The notes under the pieces: model-generated
Told to the model about the DNA's origin: nothing
Seen by the model: only the letters and a program-made list of their open reading frames with translations
Databases searched by the model: none
Shown here: positions 9,475-18,991 of the stretch, piece by piece
Layout: each line of letters begins with the position of its first letter
Position numbering within the stretch: the stretch's first letter is position 1
Program-made: the position numbers and the translations under genes
Origin: Vreelandella sp042466685
GTDB taxonomy: Bacteria > Pseudomonadota > Gammaproteobacteria > Pseudomonadales > Halomonadaceae
Direction of reading: 5' to 3'
DNA length: 64,000 nt
NCBI RefSeq assembly: GCF_042466685.1
Contig: NZ_CP170448.1
Coordinates: forward strand, 4,092,001-4,156,000

Positions 9475-10805
9475 ACACCACACCTCTCTCTTTCCCAGGT
9501 AAGAAAAACAGCGGCGATAGCGTGGTCAACGGCGTTGATCTGTCTGTAAATTTCGCCGGTATCAAAGCCCCCAATCCGTTCTGGCTCGCCTCTGCCCCAC
9601 CCACCGATAAAGCCTATAACGTGGTACGCGCCTATGAGGCGGGCTGGGGCGGCGTGGTATGGAAAACCCTTGGCGAAGAGCCAGCGGCCGTTAACGTCTC
9701 CTCACGTTACTCTGCCCACTACGGCAAGAACCGCGAGGTGATTGGCTTTAATAATATTGAGCTGATTACCGACCGTTCCCTGGAGATCAATCTTAAAGAG
9801 ATCACCCAGGTGAAAAAAGATTGGCCCGACCGCGCGCTGATCGTCTCCATTATGGTGCCCTGCAACGAGGAAGCCTGGGCCTATATTCTGCCGCTGGTAG
9901 AAGCTACCGGGGCAGATGGCATTGAGCTCAACCTAGGCTGCCCCCACGGCATGCCGGAGCGCGGCATGGGGGCAGCGGTGGGCCAAAACCCTGACCTTAT
10001 CGAAAAAGTCACCTACTGGTGTAAGAAGCACTACTCCAAGCCCGTGATTGTAAAACTCACCCCTAACATTACCGATATTCGCGTCGGCGCCCAGGCAGCG
10101 CTGCGGGGTGGCGCCGATGCCGTATCGCTGATCAACACTATCAACTCGATCACCAGTATCGACCTGGACAATATGGTCGCCAAACCCACTGTGGGCCATC
10201 AAAGCACCCACGGCGGCTACTGTGGCAGCGCCGTTAAGCCTATTGCCATGAATATGGTGGCGGAAATTGCTCGCGACCCGGCAACGCCGACGCTGCCCAT
10301 TTCAGGTATTGGCGGCATCTCCACCTGGCGGGATGCGGCGGAGTTTATTGCCCTCGGTTCAGGCAGCGTGCAGGTATGCACCGCGGCAATGCTCAATGGT
10401 TTTCGCATTGTGGAAGAGATGAAAGATGGCCTCTCCCGCTGGATGGCGGAGAAGGGCTACGACTCCATTGAGGCGTTTTCCCGTAAGGCGATACCGCAAA
10501 CCACCGACTGGAAACACCTGGATATCAACTTCAAGACCATCGCCAAGATCGACCAGGATCTGTGCATTGAGTGCGGCCGCTGCTATATCGCCTGCGAGGA
10601 TACTTCCCACCAGTCGATTGCCAAACTCACCGAGCAGGACGGCGCGCGCCGCTATGAGGTAATTGAAGAGGAGTGCGTGGGCTGCAACCTGTGCCAGATC
10701 ACCTGCCCGGTAGAGAACTGCATCACCATGGTGCCTCAAGAGACTGGCCAACCTTTCCTAGCCTGGGATAACGACCCGCGTAATCCATTCCGGGTTGCCT
10801 CTTAA
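9471..10805 (+). CDS. preA: NAD-dependent dihydropyrimidine dehydrogenase subunit PreA
   Basis: Catalytic subunit reducing uracil/thymine to the 5,6-dihydro form. The 444-residue protein has an N-terminal dihydroorotate-dehydrogenase-like FMN barrel (LNLGCPHGMPERGMG, KLTPNITDI, ISGIGGISTW) and a C-terminal ferredoxin domain with two 4Fe-4S motifs (CIECGRCYIAC, CVGCNLCQITCP). The residue matching the mammalian active-site Cys is Val (AAVGQ), as I recall it also is in E. coli PreA (DVGQ), so I do not count it as a defect. Last gene of the operon; a hairpin at 10837-10859 follows. Confidence 0.95.
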   Translation: MNTTPLSFPGKKNSGDSVVNGVDLSVNFAGIKAPNPFWLASAPPTDKAYNVVRAYEAGWGGVVWKTLGEEPAAVNVSSRYSAHYGKNREVIGFNNIELITDRSLEINLKEITQVKKDWPDRALIVSIMVPCNEEAWAYILPLVEATGADGIELNLGCPHGMPERGMGAAVGQNPDLIEKVTYWCKKHYSKPVIVKLTPNITDIRVGAQAALRGGADAVSLINTINSITSIDLDNMVAKPTVGHQSTHGGYCGSAVKPIAMNMVAEIARDPATPTLPISGIGGISTWRDAAEFIALGSGSVQVCTAAMLNGFRIVEEMKDGLSRWMAEKGYDSIEAFSRKAIPQTTDWKHLDINFKTIAKIDQDLCIECGRCYIACEDTSHQSIAKLTEQDGARRYEVIEEECVGCNLCQITCPVENCITMVPQETGQPFLAWDNDPRNPFRVAS

Positions 10806-10836
10806 ACGTCATTTTAAACAATCTCTCACAGTAGCT

Positions 10837-10859
10837 CCGCCCTCAGTCAATGAGGGCGG
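10837..10859 (+). terminator. Stem-loop after the pyrimidine operon
   Basis: A perfect 9-bp stem, CCGCCCTCA and TGAGGGCGG around loop GTCAA, 31 bp after the preA stop. No T run follows, so termination strength is uncertain. Confidence 0.6.
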
Positions 10860-10923
10860 TCGCGTTCTGCGCAACATGCTGTTCCATGATCAAATAGCGA
10901 CAAGAGGCAACTTCCTTGAGAAA

Positions 10924-10957
10924 ATGAGAAAATGTCGCATATAGAATATTTTCTCAT
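10924..10957. promoter_or_regulatory. Inverted repeat before the iron-siderophore binding protein
   Basis: ATGAGAAAAT (10924-10933) and ATTTTCTCAT (10948-10957) are perfect 10-bp arms separated by 14 bp. The right arm ends two bases before the AAGGA ribosome site, so it could be an operator (for instance iron-dependent) or an RNA hairpin affecting translation. It is not a good match to the classical Fur box. Confidence 0.5.
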
Positions 10958-10970
10958 AAAAGGAAGCCCA

Positions 10971-11852
10971 ATGAAGCACGCTACTATCAACACAACCGCT
11001 ATTACAACCCTCACCGCAACGCTACTTCTGGCCAGCGCGGCCGCGAGCGCCGACCAGCGTATCGCCACCTTCGATTTAGGCAGCTTGGATACATTAGATG
11101 CATTAGGTTTAAGCGAGCAGGTAGTGGGCGTGCCCAAATCCAGCCTGCCGGACTATCTGGAACAGTACTCAGCAGAAACCTATACCGATATCGGCGGCCT
11201 TCGCTCGCCGGATATGGAAGCCCTAAGCGAAAGCGAGCCTAGTGTGATTCTCTACACCGGCCGCCAGGGCGACTGGGAAGAAGAGCTCGGCGATATTGCC
11301 CCTTTGCTAAACACTAGCCTGCAAGGCGACGATTACCTTGTCGCTTTTGACGCTAATGTGCGCGAACTAGCCAGTCAGACTGGCGCAGAAGCTGAAGCGG
11401 AAGAAGCGCTTGAAATCCTACATAACGCCATAGAAACTCAGCGCGAAGCCTTGAGTAACGCTCCCAGCACCCTGGTAGTGACGCATAACGGTGGCAACCT
11501 GATGTTAAACCATCACCCGGTGGTGCATGATGTACTGGGTATAGCGGCACTGGAAATGCCTGATAGCGTGGCATCAGAAACCCGCGGGACTCGTACTTTC
11601 ACACCGCTGTCCGCTGAAGCCATTGCTGAAATTGATCCAGAAATTGTCCTGGTTATTGACCGCAGTGCCGCGATCGGCGATGAACCCGCTGATGCCGATG
11701 CGTTAACCCAAACCCTTTCAAACGCCGGTGCGGAAAATGCTCAGGTCGTTATACTAACGCCTGCGCTCTGGTACCTCTCTGGCGGTGGCCTGCAGAGCCT
11801 GGCGCTTCAGGTTGAAGAGGTTAATGCGGCACTAAGCCCGTCAATTAACTAG
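10971..11852 (+). CDS. Periplasmic ferric-siderophore binding protein (FatB/CeuE-like)
   Basis: A 293-residue class III substrate-binding protein: Sec signal peptide (MKHATINTT... to about residue 23, ASA-DQ), then a FecB/PeripBP fold with FDLGSLDTLDALGLSEQVVGVPKS at the start of the first lobe and LVVTHNGGNLML at the hinge helix region. The family hands siderophore-iron to an ABC importer in the inner membrane. I choose the ATG at 10971, with AAGGA seven bases upstream and a proper signal peptide. No permease or ATPase gene adjoins it; it is an orphan here, possibly serving a transporter elsewhere. Confidence 0.85.
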   Translation: MKHATINTTAITTLTATLLLASAAASADQRIATFDLGSLDTLDALGLSEQVVGVPKSSLPDYLEQYSAETYTDIGGLRSPDMEALSESEPSVILYTGRQGDWEEELGDIAPLLNTSLQGDDYLVAFDANVRELASQTGAEAEAEEALEILHNAIETQREALSNAPSTLVVTHNGGNLMLNHHPVVHDVLGIAALEMPDSVASETRGTRTFTPLSAEAIAEIDPEIVLVIDRSAAIGDEPADADALTQTLSNAGAENAQVVILTPALWYLSGGGLQSLALQVEEVNAALSPSIN

Positions 11853-11865
11853 GCGCTCGCTAAAC

Positions 11866-11894
11866 CATTACCCCCTCCTGAAGAGGGGGTAATG
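11866..11894. terminator. Bidirectional stem-loop between binding-protein and chemoreceptor genes
   Basis: A perfect 12-bp stem (CATTACCCCCTC / GAGGGGGTAATG) around loop CTGAA lies between two convergent genes. There is no T run on either side, but the stem is very stable and the position fits a shared terminator. Confidence 0.7.
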
Positions 11895-11952
11895 CTGCCT
11901 AAGTATCGGGTAATATAAGTATCGAGAAATCTAAGCGGTGGAACACGTTAGC

Positions 11953-13647
11953 TTAGAAAGCTTCCCAATCATCTTCAGCACTCGCCGTGGTTTTGCTACT
12001 GGCTTGGCTACGAGTCGCTGGCCGCATAAGCGCTGGCGACTTTTGTTGGGGGGCAGCTAACGGGGCATGCTGCGTCCGGCTCTCTCCTTCCGATAAACGG
12101 AAGGCTGAGACAACGCTTTCAAGCCGTGCCGCCTGCTCTTCCAGTGAGCTTGCTGCAGAAGAGGCCTCTTGCACCAGGGCTGCGTTCTGCTGGGTTACTT
12201 CATCCATCTGGGCGACCGCCTGGTTGACCTGCTCAATACCCGAGCTCTGCTCCTGAGAGGCCGCAGAGATTTCATCCATGATATCGGTCACACGACGCAC
12301 CGAAGCAACCACCTCACGCATGGTTTCCCCAGCGCTTTCGACTAATGCTGAGCCCTCTTTTACCTGGGTTGATGACGCCTCAATCAGTGCTTTGATCTCT
12401 TTCGCGGCATCCGCACTGCGGCTCGCCAGGTTACGCACTTCGCTGGCCACCACGGCAAAGCCACGCCCTTGTTCACCTGCCCGCGCTGCTTCCACCGAGG
12501 CATTCAGCGCCAGGATATTGGTTTGGAAGGCGATAGAGTCAATAACGGTAATAATATCCGTCACTTTTTGTGAGCTGCTCGAGATGCCGTGCATAGTGGT
12601 GATCACCTGCTCAACCACTTCACCGCCGTTAGTTGCCGTGCTTGAGGCATCGTTTGCTAACTGGCTAGCCTGACGGGCGTTATCGGCATTCTGCTTAACG
12701 GTAGCGGTTAACTGCTCCATACTAGCAGCGGTCTCTTGTAACGAGGCAGCCTGCTGCTCGGTACGCGACGATAGATCCGCATTGCCACTGGCAATTTCAC
12801 GCGCGCCGATATGGATAGAGCCACTGCTATCGCGCACTTCTGACACCGTCTTGGCTAAGCCACTCTGCATATGCTGCATGGCGATAAACAGCTTACCAAT
12901 CTCATTACGGCCACGATCACTAACTTTCCCTGAAAGATCATTTTGGGCAATACGTTCAAAGTGGGTTACCGCCTCATTTAACGGTTTTACAATTGAGCTG
13001 ACCATGGCAATGCGAACAAATAAAACCGTTAACGCTGCAATTAAGAGTACAGCGATATCAATGTAAGTGATGAGTTGCATATCGTTTTCATAACCGGTAA
13101 CCAATTGGTCACCGCGCTCAACCAAGAATTCATTGAAAGCTATGCTCGCGTCCATAAACTGCTGATTCAAAGCACTAGTTCGTGCTTGTGCAGTGCGAAA
13201 ACCAGCCTCATCACCTGCTTCTAACGCTTCGCCCTGAGGGATCAGTCCTTGCTGCATAAGGTTATTAAAGGAAGTAATCACCGCTTCAGCCAACTCGGCC
13301 TGAGTAGCACGTGGGTCGTATGACTCAAAAGTTGCAAAGAACTCCTGGGCAGCCGTTTGAAACGTAGTCGCTTGGGCTAAGTAATCACTCGCTACACCAG
13401 TATTGCCTTCGTGTTCCGCGTCTAAACTATTCAAATAAAATAGCTGCGTATAGGCAACCGACCGCTGGGTACGGTTGAGAGGCAGCATTTGATGCATTGT
13501 AATGTTATCTAGCTCCTCAAGGGAGTCTCCCCCCTTTTTCCCAGACTGATGACTGAGAAAAGAAATTATTAGTATTAACACTGAAAAAATAGTGAGCATG
13601 AGAGTCAAACTCATCTTCACTGAGATATTACTAAGCAGTCGGTTCAT
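11953..13647 (-). CDS. Methyl-accepting chemotaxis protein, first of a tandem pair
   Basis: Inner-membrane chemoreceptor of 564 residues. Helix at about 11-31, a mostly helical periplasmic ligand domain of four-helix-bundle type, second helix at about 192-212, HAMP, then a long coiled signalling domain with the conserved tip ALNASVEAARAGEQGRGFAVVA. The C-terminus ends in DWEAF, which fits the xWxxF tether that recruits CheR and CheB in high-abundance receptors such as Tar and Tsr. The signalling half is nearly identical to the paralogue at 13991, while the ligand domains differ, so the two receptors probably sense different compounds. The ligand cannot be read from sequence. Confidence 0.93.
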   Translation of the reverse strand: MNRLLSNISVKMSLTLMLTIFSVLILIISFLSHQSGKKGGDSLEELDNITMHQMLPLNRTQRSVAYTQLFYLNSLDAEHEGNTGVASDYLAQATTFQTAAQEFFATFESYDPRATQAELAEAVITSFNNLMQQGLIPQGEALEAGDEAGFRTAQARTSALNQQFMDASIAFNEFLVERGDQLVTGYENDMQLITYIDIAVLLIAALTVLFVRIAMVSSIVKPLNEAVTHFERIAQNDLSGKVSDRGRNEIGKLFIAMQHMQSGLAKTVSEVRDSSGSIHIGAREIASGNADLSSRTEQQAASLQETAASMEQLTATVKQNADNARQASQLANDASSTATNGGEVVEQVITTMHGISSSSQKVTDIITVIDSIAFQTNILALNASVEAARAGEQGRGFAVVASEVRNLASRSADAAKEIKALIEASSTQVKEGSALVESAGETMREVVASVRRVTDIMDEISAASQEQSSGIEQVNQAVAQMDEVTQQNAALVQEASSAASSLEEQAARLESVVSAFRLSEGESRTQHAPLAAPQQKSPALMRPATRSQASSKTTASAEDDWEAF

Positions 13648-13665
13648 AGATGGATAACCTCGATT

Positions 13666-13761
13666 TCGAAGCGACCACGCTTCGATTTTGCTTTAAGTTA
13701 AGGGAGGGAGCTCATCTAACCCTAAGTTAAAAGGAGTAATCAGCTACCTTTTGGATGAGCT
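13666..13761 (-). promoter_or_regulatory. Structured leader of the first chemoreceptor gene
   Basis: Within the 343-bp gap, the leader holds three perfect stems. TCGAAGCG/CGCTTCGA spans 13666-13685, close to the ribosome site. AGCTCATC (13709-13716) pairs with GATGAGCT (13754-13761) and encloses AAAAGG/CCTTTT (729-734, 747-752 of the 13 kb block). I could not match it to a known riboswitch; it lacks the c-di-GMP GEMM consensus. Confidence 0.45.
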
Positions 13762-13868
13762 GATATTACAACCCCCACTCAACCTAAAACATTGAGTTCA
13801 TACTTTTTAACAATTGAACTGTTTTCACGCTAACTACTTTCTATACAAATTAATGACTTATAAAGATT

Positions 13869-13894
13869 CGCGCGGATGATTTCTCATCCGCGCG
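13869..13894 (-). terminator. Terminator after the second chemoreceptor gene
   Basis: An 11-bp stem, CGCGCGGATGA/TCATCCGCGCG with a four-base loop, lies about 100 bp beyond the stop of the gene at 13991. On the minus strand it is followed by AATCTTTATAAG. Confidence 0.7.
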
Positions 13895-13990
13895 CTAGGT
13901 TTTACTTTAAGTCTATTCAGCGTTTGTTGCGCAGCAACGGTAGTTGCATTGCTAAATGATTGAGCTATTAAAACTAATCGAGACTCAGGC

Positions 13991-15706
13991 TTAAAAAGAC
14001 TCCCACTCCTGGTCGACGCTGCTCATTTGCTGGCTACGTGGCGCAGGCCGCAGTAGGGCAGGCTGTTGTTGTGATGAGTGTTGTGACGAGCGCTGCGAAG
14101 CACCCTGTAAAGAGCGCTGTGGTGAGGTTAAAGGCGCATGCTGCGTGCGGCTCTCGCCTTCTGCTAAACGAAAAGCCGAGACAACGCTTTCAAGCCGCGC
14201 CGCCTGCTCTTCCAACGAGCTTGCCGCTGAGGAAGCCTGCTGAACCAGCGCCGCGTTCTGCTGGGTCACCTCATCCATCTGGGCGACCGCCTGATTGACC
14301 TGCTCAATACCCGAGCTCTGCTCCTGGGATGCCGCGGAAATTTCATCCATGATATCCGTCACGCGGCGCACCGAAGCGACCACCTCACGCATGGTTTCCC
14401 CAGCGCTCTCGACTAATGCCGAGCCCTCTTTTACTTGGCTGGACGACGCTTCGATCAATGCTTTGATCTCTTTCGCGGCATCCGCACTGCGGCTCGCCAG
14501 GTTTCGCACTTCGCTGGCTACGACGGCAAAGCCACGCCCTTGTTCACCTGCCCGCGCTGCTTCCACGGAGGCATTCAGCGCCAGGATATTGGTTTGGAAA
14601 GCGATAGAGTCGATAACGGTAATAATATCCGCCACTTTTTGCGAACTACCATTAATACCGTGCATGGTGGTAATGACTTTTTCAACCACTTCACCACCGT
14701 TGCTGGCCGTGCTTGAGGCATCGTTTGCCAACTGGCTGGCCTGACGGGCGTTATCGGCATTCTGCTTAACGGTGGCGGTTAACTGCTCCATGCTGGCGGC
14801 CGTCTCCTGCAGAGAAGACGCCTGCTGTTCAGTGCGCGATGATAGATCCGCGTTGCCACTGGCAATTTCACGCGCCCCGATATGGATAGAGCCGCTGCTA
14901 TCGCGCACTTCCGAGACCGTTTTGACTAAACCGCTCTGCATATGCTGCATGGCGCTGAACAGTTTGCCTATCTCGTTACAGCCGCGTTCTCTAATCCGGT
15001 GCGACAGGTCGTTTTGCGCAATACGCTCAAAATGCGCGACCGCTTCGTTTAGCGGTTTGACAATCGCTCCCACCATGGCAATGCGAACAAATAGCACGAT
15101 TAACGCGGCAATTATAAGTACCGCAATATCAATATAAGTGAGGAGCTGCATGTCACTTTCATAATCGTCCACCATTATCCTATTTTGTGCAGCCATGTAA
15201 TCGTTATAGGCCGTTCCCGCCTCTATGAATTGCTGATTTAACTCGCTGGCCGTCTCCCTTGCATTGCGAAACTGCTCCTCATCACCAGCTGACAACGCTG
15301 CTTCTTGGGGCATCAACCCCTGTTCCGTCAAGCTCTGAAAACTGGCCAGCAAGGTTTCCACCAGGGGCGTCTGAATAGCGATGGATTCAAATCTGGAAAA
15401 GTATGCCTGAGCTGACTGCTGCATACTCTGGGCTTCAGTCAGATAATCACGCGCTGCGCGCGTATCACCTTCATAAGCCGCGACATAGCTATTTACGTAA
15501 AAAAGCTGTGCATTCGCAATGGAAAGCTGCCCCCGATTAACTGACCGCATTTGGTCTGCTGCACGGTCAACCTCGTTAAGCGACGAACTACCCTCTACGC
15601 CTGCTCGATAACCGAGAAAGGCAATAATGATTATCAGCAGTGAAAAAATGACCAAAACAAGCGTTAAGCTCATTTTAATCGAAACATTGTTAAGAATGCG
15701 ATTCAT
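13991..15706 (-). CDS. Methyl-accepting chemotaxis protein, second of a tandem pair
   Basis: A 571-residue chemoreceptor with the same plan as its neighbour: N-terminal helix, about 150-residue periplasmic four-helix-bundle ligand domain, second helix, HAMP, signalling domain with the same conserved tip. It ends in EWESF, again an xWxxF CheR/CheB tether. The linker before the tether is unusually rich in Ser and Gln (SQRSSQHSSQQQ). A near-consensus sigma28 promoter lies upstream (15829-15855), tying it to the flagellar regulon. A 343-bp gap with a terminator separates the two receptor genes, so they are separate transcription units. Confidence 0.93.
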   Translation of the reverse strand: MNRILNNVSIKMSLTLVLVIFSLLIIIIAFLGYRAGVEGSSSLNEVDRAADQMRSVNRGQLSIANAQLFYVNSYVAAYEGDTRAARDYLTEAQSMQQSAQAYFSRFESIAIQTPLVETLLASFQSLTEQGLMPQEAALSAGDEEQFRNARETASELNQQFIEAGTAYNDYMAAQNRIMVDDYESDMQLLTYIDIAVLIIAALIVLFVRIAMVGAIVKPLNEAVAHFERIAQNDLSHRIRERGCNEIGKLFSAMQHMQSGLVKTVSEVRDSSGSIHIGAREIASGNADLSSRTEQQASSLQETAASMEQLTATVKQNADNARQASQLANDASSTASNGGEVVEKVITTMHGINGSSQKVADIITVIDSIAFQTNILALNASVEAARAGEQGRGFAVVASEVRNLASRSADAAKEIKALIEASSSQVKEGSALVESAGETMREVVASVRRVTDIMDEISAASQEQSSGIEQVNQAVAQMDEVTQQNAALVQQASSAASSLEEQAARLESVVSAFRLAEGESRTQHAPLTSPQRSLQGASQRSSQHSSQQQPALLRPAPRSQQMSSVDQEWESF

Positions 15707-15828
15707 TTGCGGGACTGCTCCAGGGGGTTAGATTAGTTATTGGTAATTCATGTAATCTAGCTAGAGACATTCCAGCGATTTTAGACTAAATCAAATTAAC
15801 CGTTTGATTCCTATTTAAAACTTTATCT

Positions 15829-15855
15829 TTATCGGCTAATAGACCTTCAACTTTA
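15829..15855 (-). promoter_or_regulatory. Sigma28 (FliA) promoter of the second chemoreceptor gene
   Basis: On the minus strand TAAAGTTG (-35), 11 bases, then GCCGATAA (-10), matching the enterobacterial consensus TAAAGTTT-N11-GCCGATAA at 15 of 16 positions. The predicted leader is about 115 bases. Confidence 0.85.
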
Positions 15856-15879
15856 GTCTAATTAAAACTCAACCATTTC

Positions 15880-15909
15880 ACCGCCGTGACTTCGCTAAGC
15901 CACGGCGGT
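15880..15909 (-). terminator. Stem-loop after the RND efflux genes
   Basis: ACCGCCGTG and CACGGCGGT (9 bp, 12-base loop) lie 34 bp beyond the permease stop. It overlaps the intergenic region of the chemoreceptor promoter and may insulate it. Confidence 0.6.
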
Positions 15910-15942
15910 TAGGTGGGGGAAAAAGCAATCCAGTGTAGGGTG

Positions 15943-18900
15943 TTATTTATCCGGGTGTATGCGTATCCGGTAGAGCACGCAGTAAACTACCGGCAGTACT
16001 ACCAGGGTTAACAGCGTGGCTACGCCGAGGCCACCGATCAACGCCACCGCCATACTGGCAAAGAAGGCATCACTGATCAGCGGAATCATCCCCAGCATGG
16101 TGGTTAGCGCAGCCATAGCGACCGGGCGAACCCGGCTGACGGCTGCTCGCACCACCGCGTGGTAGCGGTCTTGGTGTAGCGGCAACTGAACGTTGATCTC
16201 CTCCACCAGCACGATGGCATTTTTAATCACCATACCGATCAAACTTAGCGTGCCTAGCAGCGCCATAAAGGAGAAGGGCAACCCGGTAAGCAACAGCGCC
16301 CCCACTACGCCAATAATCGTCAGCGGTACCAGCGACCAGATTGCCAGCGGCTGGCGGAAGTTATTGAATAGCACCACGGTGAGAATAAACATCATCACGA
16401 TACCCAGGGGCAGCGAGGCAAATAGCCCACTCTGCGCTTCGCCTGCGGTCTCGTACTCACCGCCCCACTCCAGCCGATAGCCCGCGGGTAGATCTAACGC
16501 TTCCACCCTTGGGCGAATCTCGGCCAATACGCTGGCGGCGGTCACCCCGCTTAACGGGTCAGGCTCGCCGTACACCGCCAGCATGCGTTCACGATTGCGG
16601 CGCATAATAAGAGGATCCGCTACCTGGGTGGTGATAGTGCGGATCACTTGATCGGCCGTAATGTAACGGCCTTGCTCTTCACTCCATACGTTCAACGAGC
16701 CTAAATTGTCTACGTCGTGGCGCTGTTCGGGGATCGCCCGAGCCACTATCGGAATCAGGTCGCTGCCATCGCGGTAAACCCCCACCTGGCTGCCGCTAGT
16801 GCTGAGAGCAAGGGTGCTGGCCAGATCTTCACGTGAGACACCCAGTCTGCGCGCGGTATCCTCAAGAAACACAGGCTCAATCGCCTGCACGCGGTTACGC
16901 CAGCTGGTGCGCACGCTGGTCATATTCGGCGTATCGCGGAACATGGCTTCAACCTGATCACCTAACTGACGTAGCACTGCCGGGTCACTGCCGTAGAAAC
17001 GTGCTTCTAGCTTGGCTTTGGGGGCGGGCCCCACTTCCAGTGGGGCGATTTTATAGTCGATATCGCTATGATCGTGCTTAAGCACCTGCTCGACGTCGGC
17101 CATGCGGTCGTGCTGAATCGCCTTATCATCGGTTTCGACAATCAACTGTGCATAGCTTGCGTAGCGGTCTTCCGGTGAGTAGGTGAGCGTGAAGCGCTGC
17201 GCCCCACCGCCTACGGTAGTCGTCAGGTGGCGAATGCCGTCCATCTCCATCACGCGCTCTTCCAGCTCGCTAACGCGGCGCTGGGTTTCGAGAATATCAG
17301 TGCCTTCCGGCGTGCGGTAATCGACAAAAAAGATAGGCGTATTGGAGGCTGGGAAAAAGGCATTTTTAACCGAACCAAAGCCAATCACGGCACCCGCCAA
17401 TACGGCCATCATCAGTACCAAGGTTAGCCAGCGCCAGCGAATACCGATGATAATCACACGACCTACAAAACGGTAAACCACGCCTTTGTAGGGATCCTCC
17501 TGACCATCGCCGGGGGCAACGTTGCGGAAAAACAGCTTGAAGTAGAAGGGTGTTAACGTCAGCGCCGTGATCCAGCTCAGCAGCAGTGAGTAGAGCAGCA
17601 CGAAGAATAGCGAGCCTATGAACTCACCGGTGGTGTCGGGCGATAAACCGATGGGCGCAAAGGCGGCAATCGCGATCAGCGTGGCCGCCAGCAGGGGCCA
17701 AGCGTTTTGGCGAATCACTTGGTGCGCTGAATCACGAATAGTGTTGCCGCGCTTTAGCCCCACCAACATGCCTTCGGTGACCACAATGGCGTTATCCACC
17801 AGCATCCCGAGGGCGATAATCAGTGCCCCCAGCGAGATTTTCTCCAGCTGCAGCCCGTGAAAGCGCATCAACATAAAGGTGCCGATAATGGTGATCAGCA
17901 GAATAAAGCCCATTAACAGCCCGCTGCGCCATCCCATAAACAGCATCAGCACCACGATGACGATGGCCACCGCCTGGATCAAGCTGACCAGGAAACCGGA
18001 TACCGCGTCATCGACCACCTGGGGCTGGTTGTAAACGACGTTTAGCTCCATGCCCAGCGGCGTGCGGCTTTGCAGTTCATCCAAACTCTGCTCTAGCCGT
18101 TCTCCCACCTCGACCACATTGACGCCGCTTTCAAACGAGACGCCCAGGGAGATCGCCGGCCTGCCCATATCGCGGTAAAGCTGCTGGGGCTGCTCCGCTA
18201 GCTCACGGCTCACATCGGCAATATCGCTCAGCCGCACCAGCTCGCCGTCCCCCTCGCTGACAATCAGCGCGCGCAGATCTTCAATATTCGCGGCACTCCC
18301 CGTGGGCGTGATACGAAAACGGCGGCCATCCTGTTTAAGATGCCCTGAGTCTGCCACGGCATTTTGGGTCTCAAGCAGTTGCTGCAGACGAGCAAGCGGA
18401 ATATTAAGCGCACGAAGACGTTCGCGATCAACTTCGATATAGATGCGCTCTTCGTGCTCACCGCTTAATGACACTTTCGCAACGCCCTTCACAAGCGCAA
18501 GTTCGCGCTTGAGAAAATCAGCGTGGTCAGCCAAATCCGGCATGCTATACCCATCGCCGGTCAGGTTGACCATAAAGCCAAATACATCGCCAAAGTCGTC
18601 GTTTACGCGGGATTGACTCGCCCCCGGCGGGAGCGCAGCTTGGGCATCCTGTACTTTACGGCGCAGCGAGTCCCACAGTTGCTGAAGCTCTTCATTTTGT
18701 ACCGTGCTTTCAAGCTCGACGGTAATCTGCGAGAGGCCATCAGAGCTTACCGAACTAACACGCTTAATCGATGACATCTCCTGGATTGACTCTTCCAGGG
18801 TCGAGGTGACTTCCTGTTCGACCTCTTCAGGCGTCGCTCCGGGATACTGCGTGGTGATCAACGCATTGCGAATGGTAAATTCGGGGAACTCCAGTTGCCC

Positions 18901-18990
18901 CATGCCTAAAAACGATAGCGCGCCGCCCGCCAGCAGCACCACCGTCATTAAATAGCTGGCCGCGCGGTGGCGTAGGAAGTAGTCGACCAT
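15943..18990 (-). CDS. RND-family efflux permease
   Basis: Proton-driven inner-membrane pump, 1015 residues, with the twofold repeat of the family: helix 1, large periplasmic porter domain, helices 2-7, then the same again. Helix 4 carries IIALGMLVDNAIVVTEG, so the AcrB pair DD is DN here, and helix 10 holds the coupling lysine in SLIGMVIKNAIVLVE. Length and motifs fit the multidrug (HAE) branch more than the metal branch. It follows its adaptor gene by one base and is co-transcribed with it. No outer-membrane channel gene is nearby, so a TolC-type protein must come from elsewhere. Substrates are unknown. Confidence 0.92.
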   Translation of the reverse strand: MVDYFLRHRAASYLMTVVLLAGGALSFLGMGQLEFPEFTIRNALITTQYPGATPEEVEQEVTSTLEESIQEMSSIKRVSSVSSDGLSQITVELESTVQNEELQQLWDSLRRKVQDAQAALPPGASQSRVNDDFGDVFGFMVNLTGDGYSMPDLADHADFLKRELALVKGVAKVSLSGEHEERIYIEVDRERLRALNIPLARLQQLLETQNAVADSGHLKQDGRRFRITPTGSAANIEDLRALIVSEGDGELVRLSDIADVSRELAEQPQQLYRDMGRPAISLGVSFESGVNVVEVGERLEQSLDELQSRTPLGMELNVVYNQPQVVDDAVSGFLVSLIQAVAIVIVVLMLFMGWRSGLLMGFILLITIIGTFMLMRFHGLQLEKISLGALIIALGMLVDNAIVVTEGMLVGLKRGNTIRDSAHQVIRQNAWPLLAATLIAIAAFAPIGLSPDTTGEFIGSLFFVLLYSLLLSWITALTLTPFYFKLFFRNVAPGDGQEDPYKGVVYRFVGRVIIIGIRWRWLTLVLMMAVLAGAVIGFGSVKNAFFPASNTPIFFVDYRTPEGTDILETQRRVSELEERVMEMDGIRHLTTTVGGGAQRFTLTYSPEDRYASYAQLIVETDDKAIQHDRMADVEQVLKHDHSDIDYKIAPLEVGPAPKAKLEARFYGSDPAVLRQLGDQVEAMFRDTPNMTSVRTSWRNRVQAIEPVFLEDTARRLGVSREDLASTLALSTSGSQVGVYRDGSDLIPIVARAIPEQRHDVDNLGSLNVWSEEQGRYITADQVIRTITTQVADPLIMRRNRERMLAVYGEPDPLSGVTAASVLAEIRPRVEALDLPAGYRLEWGGEYETAGEAQSGLFASLPLGIVMMFILTVVLFNNFRQPLAIWSLVPLTIIGVVGALLLTGLPFSFMALLGTLSLIGMVIKNAIVLVEEINVQLPLHQDRYHAVVRAAVSRVRPVAMAALTTMLGMIPLISDAFFASMAVALIGGLGVATLLTLVVLPVVYCVLYRIRIHPDK

Positions 18991-18991
18991 A

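Noticed and set aside
9957..9995. Loss of the active-site Cys in PreA (Val in AAVGQ)
   Set aside because: E. coli PreA, as I recall its sequence, has Val at the same place, so it appears normal for bacterial enzymes.
13666..13761. Possible c-di-GMP (GEMM) riboswitch before a chemoreceptor gene
   Set aside because: The stems are real, but the conserved GEMM sequence blocks and tetraloop receptor are absent.
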